From the NCBI RefSeq assembly GCF_018687095.1, contig NZ_CP061286.1, positions 868,001-932,000 of the forward strand: a stretch of DNA of 64,000 nucleotides. The letters are read 5' to 3'. Position 1 is the stretch's first letter; each line of letters starts with the position of its first letter. The position numbers and the translations under genes were made by a program. The DNA is from Polynucleobacter sp. MWH-UH25E (GTDB lineage Bacteria > Pseudomonadota > Gammaproteobacteria > Burkholderiales > Burkholderiaceae). Under the pieces are notes generated by a model. The model was not told the DNA's origin. It worked only from the letters and a program-made list of their open reading frames with translations, and did no database searches. Positions 20,329 to 29,553 of the stretch are shown here, in pieces.

Positions 20329-21018
20329 TTATTCAATATCCATAAGGCCAGACTCGGAAAAGGAGAAAAATCCACCATTACTCACGATGCAGTGGTCTAG
20401 CAAGGGTATATCCACTAGCTGCAAGGCTTTAATGAGGGTTTGAGTCAAATCTTGGTCTGCTTTACTGGGTAGGGGTTTGCCACTGGGGTGGTTGTGGGCA
20501 ACGATCAGGGCGCTGGCATTTCTGGAAAGGGCTTCTTTGAGGATTTCTCGGGGGTATACCGCCGTATGGGTAATTGAGCCCCGAAATAGCTCTTGGCATT
20601 CAATTAAGTGCAGCCCTGAGTCTAGATAGAGGCAGAGAAAAACCTCGTGGGGTAGACCCCCAATTTTGGCCTGTAAAAACTCTTTGACGCGACCTGGAGA
20701 GGAGAAGATTGAGCGTTGGGCAAGATCATCTTCAAGGCTGCGTTTGACCAGTTCATAAGCTGCTTGAATCTGACTCCACTTGGAAAGCCCCATTCCATGA
20801 ATGCGGGTAAATTCAACGGGACTGCTAGCGAGAAGGCGGGGTAAGCTACCAAAGTGATGCAAGAGATCGTTTGCTAGGGTGACGGCATTTTTTCCTTTAA
20901 CCCCAACCCGCAAAAATATCGCAAGTAATTCTGCGTCAGTGAGGCATTTGGCCCCATGCAAACGGAGCTTTTCTCGGGGCTGTTCATTTTTGGGCCATTG
21001 GGGTATTGAAGAGTGCAC
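20329..21018 (-). CDS. radC: RadC/JAB-domain protein
   Basis: RadC-family protein with an N-terminal helix-hairpin-helix-like part (LTDAELLAIFLR, IHGMGLSKWSQIQAA) and a C-terminal JAMM/MPN metalloprotease-like domain with HNHPSGKPLPSKADQD. The conserved His-x-His and Asp are intact. Despite the name, a direct DNA-repair role for the family is doubted. The start is uncertain: the GTG at 21018 gives 229 residues and places QWPKNEQPREKL where the family has its WP-RPREKL N-terminus, while a GTG at 21045 would add nine residues. It is divergent from fkpB, whose start at 21049 is only about 30 bp away, so promoters and coding sequence must overlap. Confidence 0.88.
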   Translation of the reverse strand: MHSSIPQWPKNEQPREKLRLHGAKCLTDAELLAIFLRVGVKGKNAVTLANDLLHHFGSLPRLLASSPVEFTRIHGMGLSKWSQIQAAYELVKRSLEDDLAQRSIFSSPGRVKEFLQAKIGGLPHEVFLCLYLDSGLHLIECQELFRGSITHTAVYPREILKEALSRNASALIVAHNHPSGKPLPSKADQDLTQTLIKALQLVDIPLLDHCIVSNGGFFSFSESGLMDIE

Positions 21019-21036
21019 TCCTGACGCAGGGCTAGA

Positions 21037-21051
21037 TACAATCACCTTATG
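21037..21051 (+). promoter_or_regulatory. -10-like box immediately before fkpB start
   Basis: TACAAT at 21037-21042, then six bases, then the fkpB ATG at 21049. There is no ribosome binding site in the gap and no good -35. The geometry suggests a leaderless transcript, by inference only. Confidence 0.4.
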
Positions 21052-21495
21052 ACTAAGCTTACTGTTTTGCCCAACTCCTATTTGACTCTGAACTACCGGC
21101 TGACCTTGCCCAATGGGGAGGATTACATCAATACGTTTGTTGATCGCCCTGCGACGGTTCTGATGGGTTCTGGACAATTTGCGCCTTGCTTTGAGAGGGT
21201 GTTGTTGGGATTAGGTGTTGGTGACAAGAAGAGTGCTGTACTTTCGCCGGGGGAAAGTTTTGGCGATCGTAAAGAAGATTTAGTACAGTGGGTTTCATTG
21301 AAAGCGCTGAAAGAAGGGCGCGATGATGATGTGGAATTTAATCCTGGCGATGTGATTGAATTCAATGCTCCTGGCGGCGCTCAATATGCAGGTGTTTTGC
21401 AATCGATTGATGACGAAGGTGCATGGTTTGATTTCAACCACCCTTTGGCCGGCAGGGAAGTTACCTTTGAAGCGCAGATTGTCGCTATTCTTTAA
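21049..21495 (+). CDS. fkpB: FKBP-type peptidyl-prolyl isomerase (SlpA/FkpB type)
   Basis: A 148-residue FKBP domain with an inserted chaperone-like flap, as in SlpA/SlyD. Visible family marks are NSYLTLNYRLTLPNG, then GSGQFAPCFERVLLGLGVGD and NHPLAGREVTFEAQI. It lacks the His-rich tail of SlyD. It likely assists protein folding in the cytoplasm. It is followed after 6 bp by ispH, the same fkpB-ispH pair found in Escherichia coli. Confidence 0.92.
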   Translation: MTKLTVLPNSYLTLNYRLTLPNGEDYINTFVDRPATVLMGSGQFAPCFERVLLGLGVGDKKSAVLSPGESFGDRKEDLVQWVSLKALKEGRDDDVEFNPGDVIEFNAPGGAQYAGVLQSIDDEGAWFDFNHPLAGREVTFEAQIVAIL

Positions 21496-21501
21496 AGCAA
21501 T

Positions 21502-22443
21502 ATGAGTGGATCTGATCACGCAGAAATTTTGATGGCACAACCCCGCGGTTTTTGCGCAGGGGTCGATCGTGCAATCAATATTGTGAATGAGGCGCTGGTG
21601 CGCTTCGGTGCGCCGATCTATGTGCGCCATGAAATTGTTCATAACGCTTACGTAGTAAATGAATTGCGCGAAAAAGGCGCAGTGTTCGTGGATGAATTGC
21701 ATGAAGTGCCCAAGGGTGGAATCGTCGTGTTTAGTGCGCATGGCGTATCTCAAGATGTGCGCAAGGATGCCGAGCAACGTGGCTTGCAGGTGTATGACGC
21801 GACTTGTCCTCTTGTGACTAAGGTGCACCTTGAAGTGGTCAAGATGTGCAAAGAGGGTTACACGGTATTGATGATTGGTCATGCAGGGCACCCCGAAGTA
21901 GAGGGCACCATGGGCCAAGTGAAAGAAGGCGTTTTCTTAATCGAAAAAATTAGCGATGTAGAAAAGTTGCCGTTCCCAAGTGATGAAAAAATTGCTTTTG
22001 TAACGCAAACAACTTTGTCTGTTGACGAGACTAAAGAGATTGTTGAGGCGCTCACCAGAAAATTTCCTAATATTGTTCAGCCTCGCAAACAAGATATTTG
22101 TTACGCCACTCAGAATCGACAAGATGCCGTGAAATTTATGGCGCCTCAAGTCGAGGTCGTTATTGTGGTGGGTAGTGCGACAAGCTCGAACTCTAATCGC
22201 TTGCGTGAACTCTCAGAAAAATTAGGCGTACCTTCCTACATGGTAGATGCCCCAGAGCAGTTAAAGCCTGAATGGTTTACGGGAAAAAAGCGAGTGGGCT
22301 TAACGGCGGGCGCATCCGCTCCCGAGAGTCTTGCTCAATCCATAGTGGCGCGCATTCAAGAATTTGGCCCACGTAGTGTCCGACCTTTAGCCGGCGTTGT
22401 CGAAGACGTCACTTTTTCTTTACCAAAAAATTTAGTTGATTGA
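21502..22443 (+). CDS. ispH: 4-hydroxy-3-methylbut-2-enyl diphosphate reductase
   Basis: Iron-sulfur enzyme making IPP and DMAPP in the last step of the MEP pathway. The three cluster Cys are visible in PRGFCAGVDRAI, DATCPLVTKVH and the later QDICYATQNRQ. SAHGVSQ and GSATSSNSNRL are further family motifs. 313 residues, as expected. It works in the same pathway as dxs (53.6 kb), with IspA (52.7 kb) using its products. Confidence 0.97.
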   Translation: MSGSDHAEILMAQPRGFCAGVDRAINIVNEALVRFGAPIYVRHEIVHNAYVVNELREKGAVFVDELHEVPKGGIVVFSAHGVSQDVRKDAEQRGLQVYDATCPLVTKVHLEVVKMCKEGYTVLMIGHAGHPEVEGTMGQVKEGVFLIEKISDVEKLPFPSDEKIAFVTQTTLSVDETKEIVEALTRKFPNIVQPRKQDICYATQNRQDAVKFMAPQVEVVIVVGSATSSNSNRLRELSEKLGVPSYMVDAPEQLKPEWFTGKKRVGLTAGASAPESLAQSIVARIQEFGPRSVRPLAGVVEDVTFSLPKNLVD

Positions 22444-22471
22444 AGTTTGATTCATAACAGAGGAGCTGTAG

Positions 22472-23659
22472 ATGATTAATTCCAATGCATCAAAAGTGAA
22501 TTTTATGAAGAGCGCGATTGCCTTATCGGTAACTGCATTAATTTTGACGGCTTGTGGAAAGGGCGGCGATAAAGCAGCTGCCGTTCCTGCTGATGGTGTT
22601 GAGGTCAAGATTGGACACGTAGCTCCATTAACTGGACCTATCGCTCATTTGGGCAAAGACAATGAGAACGGCGCGCGTTTAGCCCTTGAAGAAATCAATA
22701 AGGCCGGCTTAACAATTGATGGCAAAAAAGCAGTTTTGACTTTGGTTCCCGAGGACGATGCTGAAGATCCAAAAACTGCTACACAGGTTGCCCAAAAATT
22801 AGTTGATGCAAAAGTAGTCGGTGTTGTGGGCCACTTGAACTCTGGCACCAGTATTCCAGCATCGAAGATTTATAGCGATGCTGGCATTACCCAGATTTCT
22901 CCATCTTCAACCAATCCCGATTACACCAAGCAAGGCTTCAAGACAACTTATCGCCTAGTGGCAACTGATGCTCAGCAAGGTCCTGCTTTAGGTAATTACG
23001 TTGCAAACACTTTAAAAGCAAAAACAGTTGCGATTATTGATGACTCTACTCAATACGGCAAAGGTCTAGCTGATGAGTTTGAGAAGACTGTAAAAGCTGC
23101 CGGCCTAAAAGTGGTGACTCGTGAGGCAAGCAATAATAAAGCGACTGACTTTAAGGCTATTTTGACCAAGGTAAAGGGTAGCAAACCGGACGTCATTATG
23201 TATGGCGGCATGGATGCTACCGGTGGTCCTTTGGCTAAGCAAGCTAGTGAGCTAGGCATTAAGGCAAAGATTGTTGGTGGTGACGGTATGTGTACTGAAA
23301 AGCTAATCGAGCTTGCAGGTGAGGCGGTAGTGAACGTTACTTGCTCAGAAGCAGGTAAAGCCCTTTCTAAAATGGCTCAGGGTGCAGATTTCCAGAAGCG
23401 TTACAAAGAGCGCTTTAATTCTGATGTGCAAATTTATGCACCATTTACCTACGATGCTGTATACGTTTTGGTAGACGCAATGAAGCGCGCTAATTCAACT
23501 GATCCAGCAAAAATCTTAGTTGCAATGCCTGATACTAAAATGAATGGTTTGATTGGCAATATCGCTTTTGATAGCAAAGGTGATATGAAAGAAGGCGTGA
23601 TCACCTTGTACGACTTCAAAGACAAAAAGAAAACAGTTCTTGACGTCATCAATATGTAA
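22472..23659 (+). CDS. livK: Branched-chain amino-acid ABC transporter substrate-binding lipoprotein
   Basis: A 395-residue periplasmic-binding-protein-like I component. The N-terminus has an export signal with a lipobox (LTAC near residue 28), so it should be a membrane-tethered lipoprotein rather than freely periplasmic. The mature part starts with VKIGHVAPLTGPIAHLGKDN, then the ISPSSTNPDYTK ligand-site region, both typical of LivJ/LivK. GAGGAG 6 nt before the ATG fixes the start. It heads livKHMGF but is separated from livH by a strong hairpin. Substrate (Leu/Ile/Val or another amino acid or amide) is inferred from the family. Confidence 0.9.
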   Translation: MINSNASKVNFMKSAIALSVTALILTACGKGGDKAAAVPADGVEVKIGHVAPLTGPIAHLGKDNENGARLALEEINKAGLTIDGKKAVLTLVPEDDAEDPKTATQVAQKLVDAKVVGVVGHLNSGTSIPASKIYSDAGITQISPSSTNPDYTKQGFKTTYRLVATDAQQGPALGNYVANTLKAKTVAIIDDSTQYGKGLADEFEKTVKAAGLKVVTREASNNKATDFKAILTKVKGSKPDVIMYGGMDATGGPLAKQASELGIKAKIVGGDGMCTEKLIELAGEAVVNVTCSEAGKALSKMAQGADFQKRYKERFNSDVQIYAPFTYDAVYVLVDAMKRANSTDPAKILVAMPDTKMNGLIGNIAFDSKGDMKEGVITLYDFKDKKKTVLDVINM

Positions 23660-23668
23660 GAAGTCTTG

Positions 23669-23698
23669 AAAGAGCGCCGAATATTCGGCGCTCTTTTT
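23669..23698 (+). terminator. Hairpin terminator/attenuator between livK and livH
   Basis: A 28-base palindrome at 23669-23696 (arms AAAGAGCGCCGAAT and its complement) ending in a T-run, placed 10 bp after the livK stop and 14 bp before livH. Such an intercistronic terminator probably sets binding protein in excess over the permease genes by partial read-through. The read-through is inferred. Confidence 0.8.
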
Positions 23699-23712
23699 AT
23701 CGAAGCTCGGTA

Positions 23713-24648
23713 ATGGATATTTTTCTTCAGCAAATCATCAATGGCTTAGTGCTTGGTAGCATCTATGCCTTGATTGCTTTGGGTTACACCATGGTGTATG
23801 GCGTACTGGGGATTATTAATTTCGCGCATGGCGAAGTGTTGATGATTGGCGCAATGGTGTCTTTGTCATTGCTGCGCCTAATTTTAGGTTTGACCAGTGG
23901 GTTGCCTGGATGGCTAACCCTCTTAATTGTTTTACCGGTCACGATGGCGGTTTGTGCTGGCTTAAGCTATTGGATTGAGCGGATTGCCTATCGTCCCTTG
24001 CGTAATGCGCCCCGCTTGGCGCCATTAATTTCCGCTATTGGCATGTCAATTCTTTTGCAAACAATAGCGATGTTGATTTGGTCACGAAATCCGATGACCT
24101 ATCCACAATTACTTCCATCAACCCCGATTGAATTGGGTGCTACTGGCGCAACGATAACTGGTAAAGAAATAGTCATCGTTCTGGTGGCATTAGCAGTGAT
24201 GTGCGGACTGTTGTTCTTAGTTGAGAAAACGAAGTTGGGCAGAGCAATGCGCGCAACTGCGGAACAAACTCAAATTGCCTCCTTGATGGGTGTGAACCCC
24301 AATCGCGTGATTTCGATCACCTTTATGTTGGGTGGCGCACTTGCGGGATTAGCTGGCGTGATGATTGCCAGCAATTACGGCAATGTGCATTTTTATATGG
24401 GATTCATTCCCGGCCTTAAAGCCTTTACTGCGGCTGTCTTGGGTGGCATCGGGAATCTACAGGGCGCCATGTTGGGCGGTCTCTTATTGGGTTTAATTGA
24501 GGCATTGGGCGCCGGCTATATTGGTGAGCTCACTGGTGGTGTCTTTGGTTCCAATTACCAAGATATTTTTGCCTTCTTAGTATTAATTTTGGTGTTAGTG
24601 CTTCGACCCACTGGTTTGCTAGGCGAGAAAGTTTCTGATCGTGCTTAA
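23713..24648 (+). CDS. livH: Branched-chain amino-acid ABC transporter permease LivH
   Basis: Inner-membrane permease of 311 residues. It starts MDIFLQQIINGLVLGSIYAL, followed by MVYGVLGIINFAHGEVLMIGA, the LivH signature, and has about eight hydrophobic helices. The permease loop that contacts the ATPase is around RAMRATAEQTQIASLMG. It overlaps livM by eight bases, forming a tightly coupled unit with livM, livG and livF. Confidence 0.95.
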   Translation: MDIFLQQIINGLVLGSIYALIALGYTMVYGVLGIINFAHGEVLMIGAMVSLSLLRLILGLTSGLPGWLTLLIVLPVTMAVCAGLSYWIERIAYRPLRNAPRLAPLISAIGMSILLQTIAMLIWSRNPMTYPQLLPSTPIELGATGATITGKEIVIVLVALAVMCGLLFLVEKTKLGRAMRATAEQTQIASLMGVNPNRVISITFMLGGALAGLAGVMIASNYGNVHFYMGFIPGLKAFTAAVLGGIGNLQGAMLGGLLLGLIEALGAGYIGELTGGVFGSNYQDIFAFLVLILVLVLRPTGLLGEKVSDRA

Positions 24649-25729
24649 GAAGCTTGCCCAGAATCATCTCAGTCGTAATGCCTATCTTGGCTTGGGCGTA
24701 ATTGCACTTGTTTTATTGCCATGGATCGTGGGTGCCGGTGGCGGTAACTACTGGGTGCGAGTTCTAGATTTTGCTCTGCTCTATATCGTGCTGGCTTTGG
24801 GTCTAAATGTAGTTGTGGGATTTGCCGGCCTCTTGGATTTAGGTTACATCGCCTTTTATGCTCTTGGTGCATACAGCTACGCTTTGCTTGCTTCCCCACA
24901 TTTGCCAAATCATTTTGAAACTATTGCCGCTGTGTTTCCACGGGGTCTGCATTTTTCGCCTTGGATGGTTGCAGTATTTTCAATTGCGCTAGCAGCGCTC
25001 TTTGGGATTGTGCTGGGTTTGCCTACATTGCAATTACGCGGCGATTATTTGGCGATTGTGACTTTGGGCTTCGGTGAAATCATTCGTATTTTTATGAATA
25101 ACTTAGATCGCCCTTTGAATCTAACCAATGGTCCAAAAGGGATTACTGCAATTGATCCCTTGCAGGTATTTGGCATCACGTTTACCAAGCCGTTGGATTT
25201 AGGGTTTATTCAGATTCCAGGTTTGTATTTGGTGTTTTACCTTTTTCTAACCTTGGCGGTTCTGGTTACTATCGTTTGTTTGCATTTGCAAAATTCTCGA
25301 ATTGGTCGCGCTTGGGTTGCTATTCGTGAGGATGAGATCGCAGCCAAAGCGATGGGTATCAATACCCGTAATATGAAATTACTGGCCTTTGCGATTGGGG
25401 CCTCATTTGCTGGTGTAGCAGGCGTCCTTTTTTCTGCTTTTCAAGGATTTGTATCGCCAGAATCTTTTACTTTGTGGGAATCCATCGTCGTACTAGCAAT
25501 GGTTGTTCTTGGAGGGATTGGCCATATTCCAGGTGTGATCTTGGGTGCGATTGTGTTGGCAGTATTTCCTGAGGTATTACGTGGGGTTGCTGAGCCCGTC
25601 CAGAAGATGGTTTTTGGTCATGTGATTGTCGATGTGGAAGTGATTCGTCAATTGATCTACGGCTTAGCCTTAATTTTGATCATGCTCTATCGTCCTGGTG
25701 GAATTTGGCAGAAGCGGGGTGACCAATGA
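24641..25729 (+). CDS. livM: Branched-chain amino-acid ABC transporter permease LivM
   Basis: Second permease subunit, 362 residues. The signature LGLNVVVGFAGLLDLGYIAFYALGAYSYALL is preceded by two hydrophobic helices, and GRAWVAIREDEIAAKAMGIN is the ATPase-contact loop. The start is GTG at 24641, inside the end of livH. The stop overlaps the livG start (ATGA). Confidence 0.95.
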   Translation: MLKKLAQNHLSRNAYLGLGVIALVLLPWIVGAGGGNYWVRVLDFALLYIVLALGLNVVVGFAGLLDLGYIAFYALGAYSYALLASPHLPNHFETIAAVFPRGLHFSPWMVAVFSIALAALFGIVLGLPTLQLRGDYLAIVTLGFGEIIRIFMNNLDRPLNLTNGPKGITAIDPLQVFGITFTKPLDLGFIQIPGLYLVFYLFLTLAVLVTIVCLHLQNSRIGRAWVAIREDEIAAKAMGINTRNMKLLAFAIGASFAGVAGVLFSAFQGFVSPESFTLWESIVVLAMVVLGGIGHIPGVILGAIVLAVFPEVLRGVAEPVQKMVFGHVIVDVEVIRQLIYGLALILIMLYRPGGIWQKRGDQ

Positions 25730-26499
25730 CCGCGCATTTGTTATTGGATGTCGCTGATGTATCTAAACGCTTTGGTGGATTGCAGGCGCTCGACTCTGTT
25801 GGCCTGCAAGTTCCTCATGGTGCGATTGTTGGTCTAATTGGTCCCAATGGTGCTGGTAAAACTACGTTCTTTAATGTGATTACCGGCCTTTATCCTGCTG
25901 ATTCCGGAATTTTCTTATTTGATGGAGCCTCTTATTTTCCAGAGTCAGTATCGCAAGTCACAAAATCTGGATTGGCGAGAACTTTTCAAAACATTCGTTT
26001 ATTTGGCGAGATGTCTGTCCTTGAGAATGTGATGGTAGGTTGCCATTGTCGATCTAAGGCAGGATTGCTTGGCGCAATTTTCCGTTTTCCCTCTACTTGT
26101 CGTGAAGAGCTACAGATTCGAGAAAAGTCGCTTGCGTTACTGGCCTATGTTGGCTTGAGCAATTACGCAGATACGCAAGCCCGCAACCTCTCTTATGGGC
26201 ATCAACGACGTTTGGAGATTGCTCGAGCATTAGCAACCGAACCGAAGTTATTGGCATTGGATGAGCCAGCGGCTGGTATGAATGCCACTGAAAAGTTGGA
26301 ACTACGTGAGTTGCTATTGCGTATTCGTGCCGATGGAAAAACGATTCTGTTGATTGAGCATGATGTGAGCTTGGTAATGGGTATTTGCGACTATCTAACA
26401 GTGCTCGATTACGGTAAGGTGATTGCCTCAGGTAAGCCGGCTGATGTGCGCGAACATCCCGAAGTGATTAGGGCTTATCTTGGTCAGGGGGCTGCTTAA
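25726..26499 (+). CDS. livG: Branched-chain amino-acid ABC transporter ATPase LivG
   Basis: Cytoplasmic ATPase, 257 residues. Walker A is GPNGAGKTT near residue 38, the signature is LSYGHQRRLEIARAL, Walker B is LLALDEPAAGMN, and the switch His lies in LLIEHDVSLVMG. The C-terminal extension ending AYLGQG is typical of LivG. It is coupled to livM (ATGA overlap) and its stop shares one base with the livF start. Confidence 0.95.
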   Translation: MTAHLLLDVADVSKRFGGLQALDSVGLQVPHGAIVGLIGPNGAGKTTFFNVITGLYPADSGIFLFDGASYFPESVSQVTKSGLARTFQNIRLFGEMSVLENVMVGCHCRSKAGLLGAIFRFPSTCREELQIREKSLALLAYVGLSNYADTQARNLSYGHQRRLEIARALATEPKLLALDEPAAGMNATEKLELRELLLRIRADGKTILLIEHDVSLVMGICDYLTVLDYGKVIASGKPADVREHPEVIRAYLGQGAA

Positions 26500-27212
26500 T
26501 GAGTGCACTGCTCAGGGTTGAAGATTTGAAGGTAGCCTACGGCGGCATCAATGCGGTTAAGGGCATTGATCTGCATGTAAATCAAGGTGAGCTAGTTGCT
26601 TTAATTGGCGCCAATGGCGCTGGCAAAAGCTCTAGTCTTAAAGCTATCGCTGGTTTACTGACCCCAACCGCAGGCGCCATTCAATTTGCTAACGAGGAAA
26701 CTAATGGTCAGCCCGCTTATGAATTGGCTCGATTGGGTCTTGGTCTAGTCCCGGAGGGGCGCGGTGTATTCAAGCGCATGACCATCCTAGAAAATTTACA
26801 GATGGGTGCCTTTTTGAAGAGCGATTCCAAGGCAATTGAGCGCAAGCTTGAAGAGGTCTTTCAATATTTCCCGAGATTGAAGGAGAGACTTTCTCAATTG
26901 GCTGGAACACTTTCTGGTGGTGAGCAGCAAATGGTGGCAATGGGTAGGGCAATGATGGCTGAGCCAAAACTATTGTTGCTTGATGAGCCTTCAATGGGCT
27001 TATCCCCCATCATGGTTGAAACCATCTTTGATGTGGTGCGCAATCTCTCCAAGAATGGCATGACCATTTTGTTGGTAGAGCAAAATGCACGTCTTGCCTT
27101 GCAAATGGCGGATCGGGCTTATGTGATGGAAAGTGGGTTGATTGCACTCACTGGCCCTGGATCGGAATTACTTCAAGATCCAAGGGTGCGTACCGCCTAT
27201 TTAGGTGAATAA
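26499..27212 (+). CDS. livF: Branched-chain amino-acid ABC transporter ATPase LivF
   Basis: Second ATPase, 237 residues. Walker A GANGAGKSS near residue 36, signature LSGGEQQMVAMGRAMM, Walker B LLLLDEPSMGLSP, switch region LLVEQNARLALQ. It partners LivG in the heterodimeric motor. It is the last gene of the liv unit. The convergent argD stop is only about 18 bp away, and I see no hairpin in that gap. Confidence 0.95.
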   Translation: MSALLRVEDLKVAYGGINAVKGIDLHVNQGELVALIGANGAGKSSSLKAIAGLLTPTAGAIQFANEETNGQPAYELARLGLGLVPEGRGVFKRMTILENLQMGAFLKSDSKAIERKLEEVFQYFPRLKERLSQLAGTLSGGEQQMVAMGRAMMAEPKLLLLDEPSMGLSPIMVETIFDVVRNLSKNGMTILLVEQNARLALQMADRAYVMESGLIALTGPGSELLQDPRVRTAYLGE

Positions 27213-27230
27213 GCAGTTACTCCATAACTA

Positions 27231-28421
27231 CTAAGCAGTTTCTTTAAGAAGCTCACGTAAGATATTGCACATCTGCAAGATCTCATCATTGCTGACATTG
27301 AGTGCTGGCATAAAGCGCAATAAGTTCGGTCTTGGTGAGTTAATCAATAAACCTTCGGGGCTGCGATCACGAGCTAACTCGACTAATTTTGATCCAATAT
27401 CCTTGCCAAGCATGAGCGCACGCAACAAACCCTCGCCGCGTTCGCCTTCTAAGCCAAACTCTGCTGAGAGTTTGAGAAGCTCAGATTTCAGGAGCTCGCC
27501 TTTTGCTTTAACGCTATCCAAAAATCCTGGGGCCAATAGTTGCTCGATCACGCTGATACCGACCGCAGTCATGAGTGGATTGCCATTGTAGGTGCCGCCT
27601 TGATCTCCAGGCACAAAGCAAGCTACAGCATCGGTTGCCATAAGCGCTGCAAGAGGCACGCCACCACCAATGCCTTTACCCAAAGTCATGATGTCTGGTT
27701 CGATGCCAAATTGTTGATAGGCAAATAAGGTGCCCGTACGACCACAGCCAGCCTGTACTTCATCCACAATCAACAGAATGTTGTTTTCTTTGGTGAATTT
27801 GCGCAACGCTTGCATAAATTCTTTAGTGGCTGGTATCACGCCACCTTCGCCTTGCACGGGCTCGAGCATGATTGCAACGGTTTTATCTGTAACTAATTTT
27901 TTAACAGAATCTAAATCATTGAGATCCGCTTTAGGAAAACCTGGCACTTGGGGAGCAAACATCGTATCCCAACCTGGTTTGCCTGAAGCACTCATAGTCG
28001 CCAAAGTGCGGCCATGAAAGCTGTGATCAAAAGTGATAATTTCAAAGGCGCCATTTTTATTGAGCTGACCCCATTTGCGAGCTAGCTTGATTGCACCTTC
28101 ATTTGCTTCTGCACCGCTGTTTGCAAAAAAGACTTTGTTGAAGCAACTATTAGCCGTGAGCAAATTAGATAAGCCAATCATTGGCTCGTTGTAAAACGCT
28201 GGACTTGGATTGATGAGTTTCTTTGCTTGAGCATTGAGCGCAGCAATCATTCCTGGGTTACCGTGTCCTAGACAGTTCACCGCCCAGCCTTGCAAGAAAT
28301 CCAAATAGCGCTTGCCATTGTTATCGGTTAACCAAGACCCATCTCCCTCAACCATGATCACGTCTGGACGTTGGGTGATAAACATCACTGAATGGGTATC
28401 GATAGGAGCGGGTGTGTTCAT
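27231..28421 (-). CDS. argD: Acetylornithine aminotransferase
   Basis: Class III PLP aminotransferase of 396 residues, N-acetylglutamate semialdehyde to N-acetylornithine. Motifs: [19 protein letters not shown] (cofactor phosphate site), [26 protein letters not shown], and the PLP Lys in [14 protein letters not shown]. Closely related enzymes use succinylornithine, GABA or other omega-amino donors, so ArgD is the best but not the only reading. It is separated from argF/argG by 22 kb, so arginine genes are dispersed here. Confidence 0.88.
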   Translation of the reverse strand: MNTPAPIDTHSVMFITQRPDVIMVEGDGSWLTDNNGKRYLDFLQGWAVNCLGHGNPGMIAALNAQAKKLINPSPAFYNEPMIGLSNLLTANSCFNKVFFANSGAEANEGAIKLARKWGQLNKNGAFEIITFDHSFHGRTLATMSASGKPGWDTMFAPQVPGFPKADLNDLDSVKKLVTDKTVAIMLEPVQGEGGVIPATKEFMQALRKFTKENNILLIVDEVQAGCGRTGTLFAYQQFGIEPDIMTLGKGIGGGVPLAALMATDAVACFVPGDQGGTYNGNPLMTAVGISVIEQLLAPGFLDSVKAKGELLKSELLKLSAEFGLEGERGEGLLRALMLGKDIGSKLVELARDRSPEGLLINSPRPNLLRFMPALNVSNDEILQMCNILRELLKETA

Positions 28422-28476
28422 GCTGATTTGGTAATGAAATGGGATTACAAGGGCTAAAGTCTTCTATTATCTAACT

Positions 28477-29526
28477 TTATTGAGTTGGGTTTGTTGCTAA
28501 ATCTGCGGCGCTGGTGAAGGAGTCTGCAAAAAACTCTTCCTCAGGTAACTCGCATTTCGCAGAAAAGTCGGTTCTAGCGGCATTCACCATTACTGGCGCT
28601 CCGCAAGCATAGACCTGAAAACCCTTAAGACTTGGATGGTCTTGCATTACCGCTTGATGGACAAACCCGGTGCGGCCTTGCCAAGCATCTTCAGGGAGGC
28701 CATCCGAGATCACGGGAATGTATTGAAAATTCGGAATATCTTTTTCCCAAGCTTTGCAAAGATCGCTTAGGTAGAGATCGCTTGGCCTACGTCCGCCCCA
28801 GTAGAGATAAATAGGCCTTTCAATCTTTTTGGCTTGCATTTGCTCGATGATGGATTTGATCGGTGCAAAGCCAGTGCCTGCTGCTAAAAAGATAATTGGT
28901 TTCTTAGAGTCTTCTCTCAAGAAAAAGCTCCCTAAAGGCCCTTCAAAACGCAGGATATCTTTTTCTTTTAAGGCGGGATCGGATACTCCAAATACAAAGT
29001 CAGTGAATAAGCCGCCCGGTAAGTGACGAATATGAAGTTCTAATGGACCCTCTTGATCGGGGGACGTGGCAATCGAATAGGCGCGGCGCTGACCATCCTT
29101 TAATAAGAATTCGATATATTGACCTGCTAAGAACTGGAAGCGCTCTGCAGCAGGTAGTTGCAGTTTCAGAATGGCAACATCATTGCTCGGTTTGCTAATC
29201 GTGTTGACCCTGCAAGGCACTTTACGAATAGCAATATCCCCGGCACCTTGAACTTCACGCGCTTCGATGAGCAAGTCAGACTGGGGGTGTGAGCAGCAAA
29301 ATAGGATGCCACCAGCGGTTTCATCAGCCTTACTGAGGGCGCTTTCGCTATGTTGACCATGGCTTACCTTGCCTTCAACCACTTTTCCTTTGCAGGATCC
29401 GCAGGCGCCGTTTTTGCAACCATAGGGCAAGTTAATGCCTTGACGTAATGCGGCCTCCAAGAGGGTTTCATCTTGGTTAACAGTAAATTGTTTGCCGCTC
29501 GTTTTGAGCGTGACTTGGTAAGACAC
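28477..29526 (-). CDS. 2Fe-2S ferredoxin / NAD(P)H flavin reductase (AscD-like)
   Basis: Electron-transfer protein of about 349 residues. An N-terminal plant-type ferredoxin domain has PYGCKNGACGSCKG and a later Cys in LFCCSHP (2Fe-2S ligands). It is followed by an FNR-type domain with FAD motif RAYSIATSP and NAD(P) motif FLAAGTGFAPIKSII. Such proteins are often labelled CDP-6-deoxy-delta-3,4-glucoseen reductase, but no deoxysugar genes are nearby, so that name is doubtful. The start is probably GTG at 29526 (AAGGA six bases upstream). ATG codons at 29532 and 29541 are in frame. It is divergent from the epimerase gene by about 27 bp. Confidence 0.85.
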   Translation of the reverse strand: MSYQVTLKTSGKQFTVNQDETLLEAALRQGINLPYGCKNGACGSCKGKVVEGKVSHGQHSESALSKADETAGGILFCCSHPQSDLLIEAREVQGAGDIAIRKVPCRVNTISKPSNDVAILKLQLPAAERFQFLAGQYIEFLLKDGQRRAYSIATSPDQEGPLELHIRHLPGGLFTDFVFGVSDPALKEKDILRFEGPLGSFFLREDSKKPIIFLAAGTGFAPIKSIIEQMQAKKIERPIYLYWGGRRPSDLYLSDLCKAWEKDIPNFQYIPVISDGLPEDAWQGRTGFVHQAVMQDHPSLKGFQVYACGAPVMVNAARTDFSAKCELPEEEFFADSFTSAADLATNPTQ

Positions 29527-29553
29527 TCTCATTCCTTTCAATAAATCGTTACG

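Noticed and set aside
21295..21918. 207-codon minus-strand frame opposite fkpB and ispH
   Set aside because: Both plus-strand genes are clear conserved enzymes; the antisense frame has no recognisable domain and no start context.
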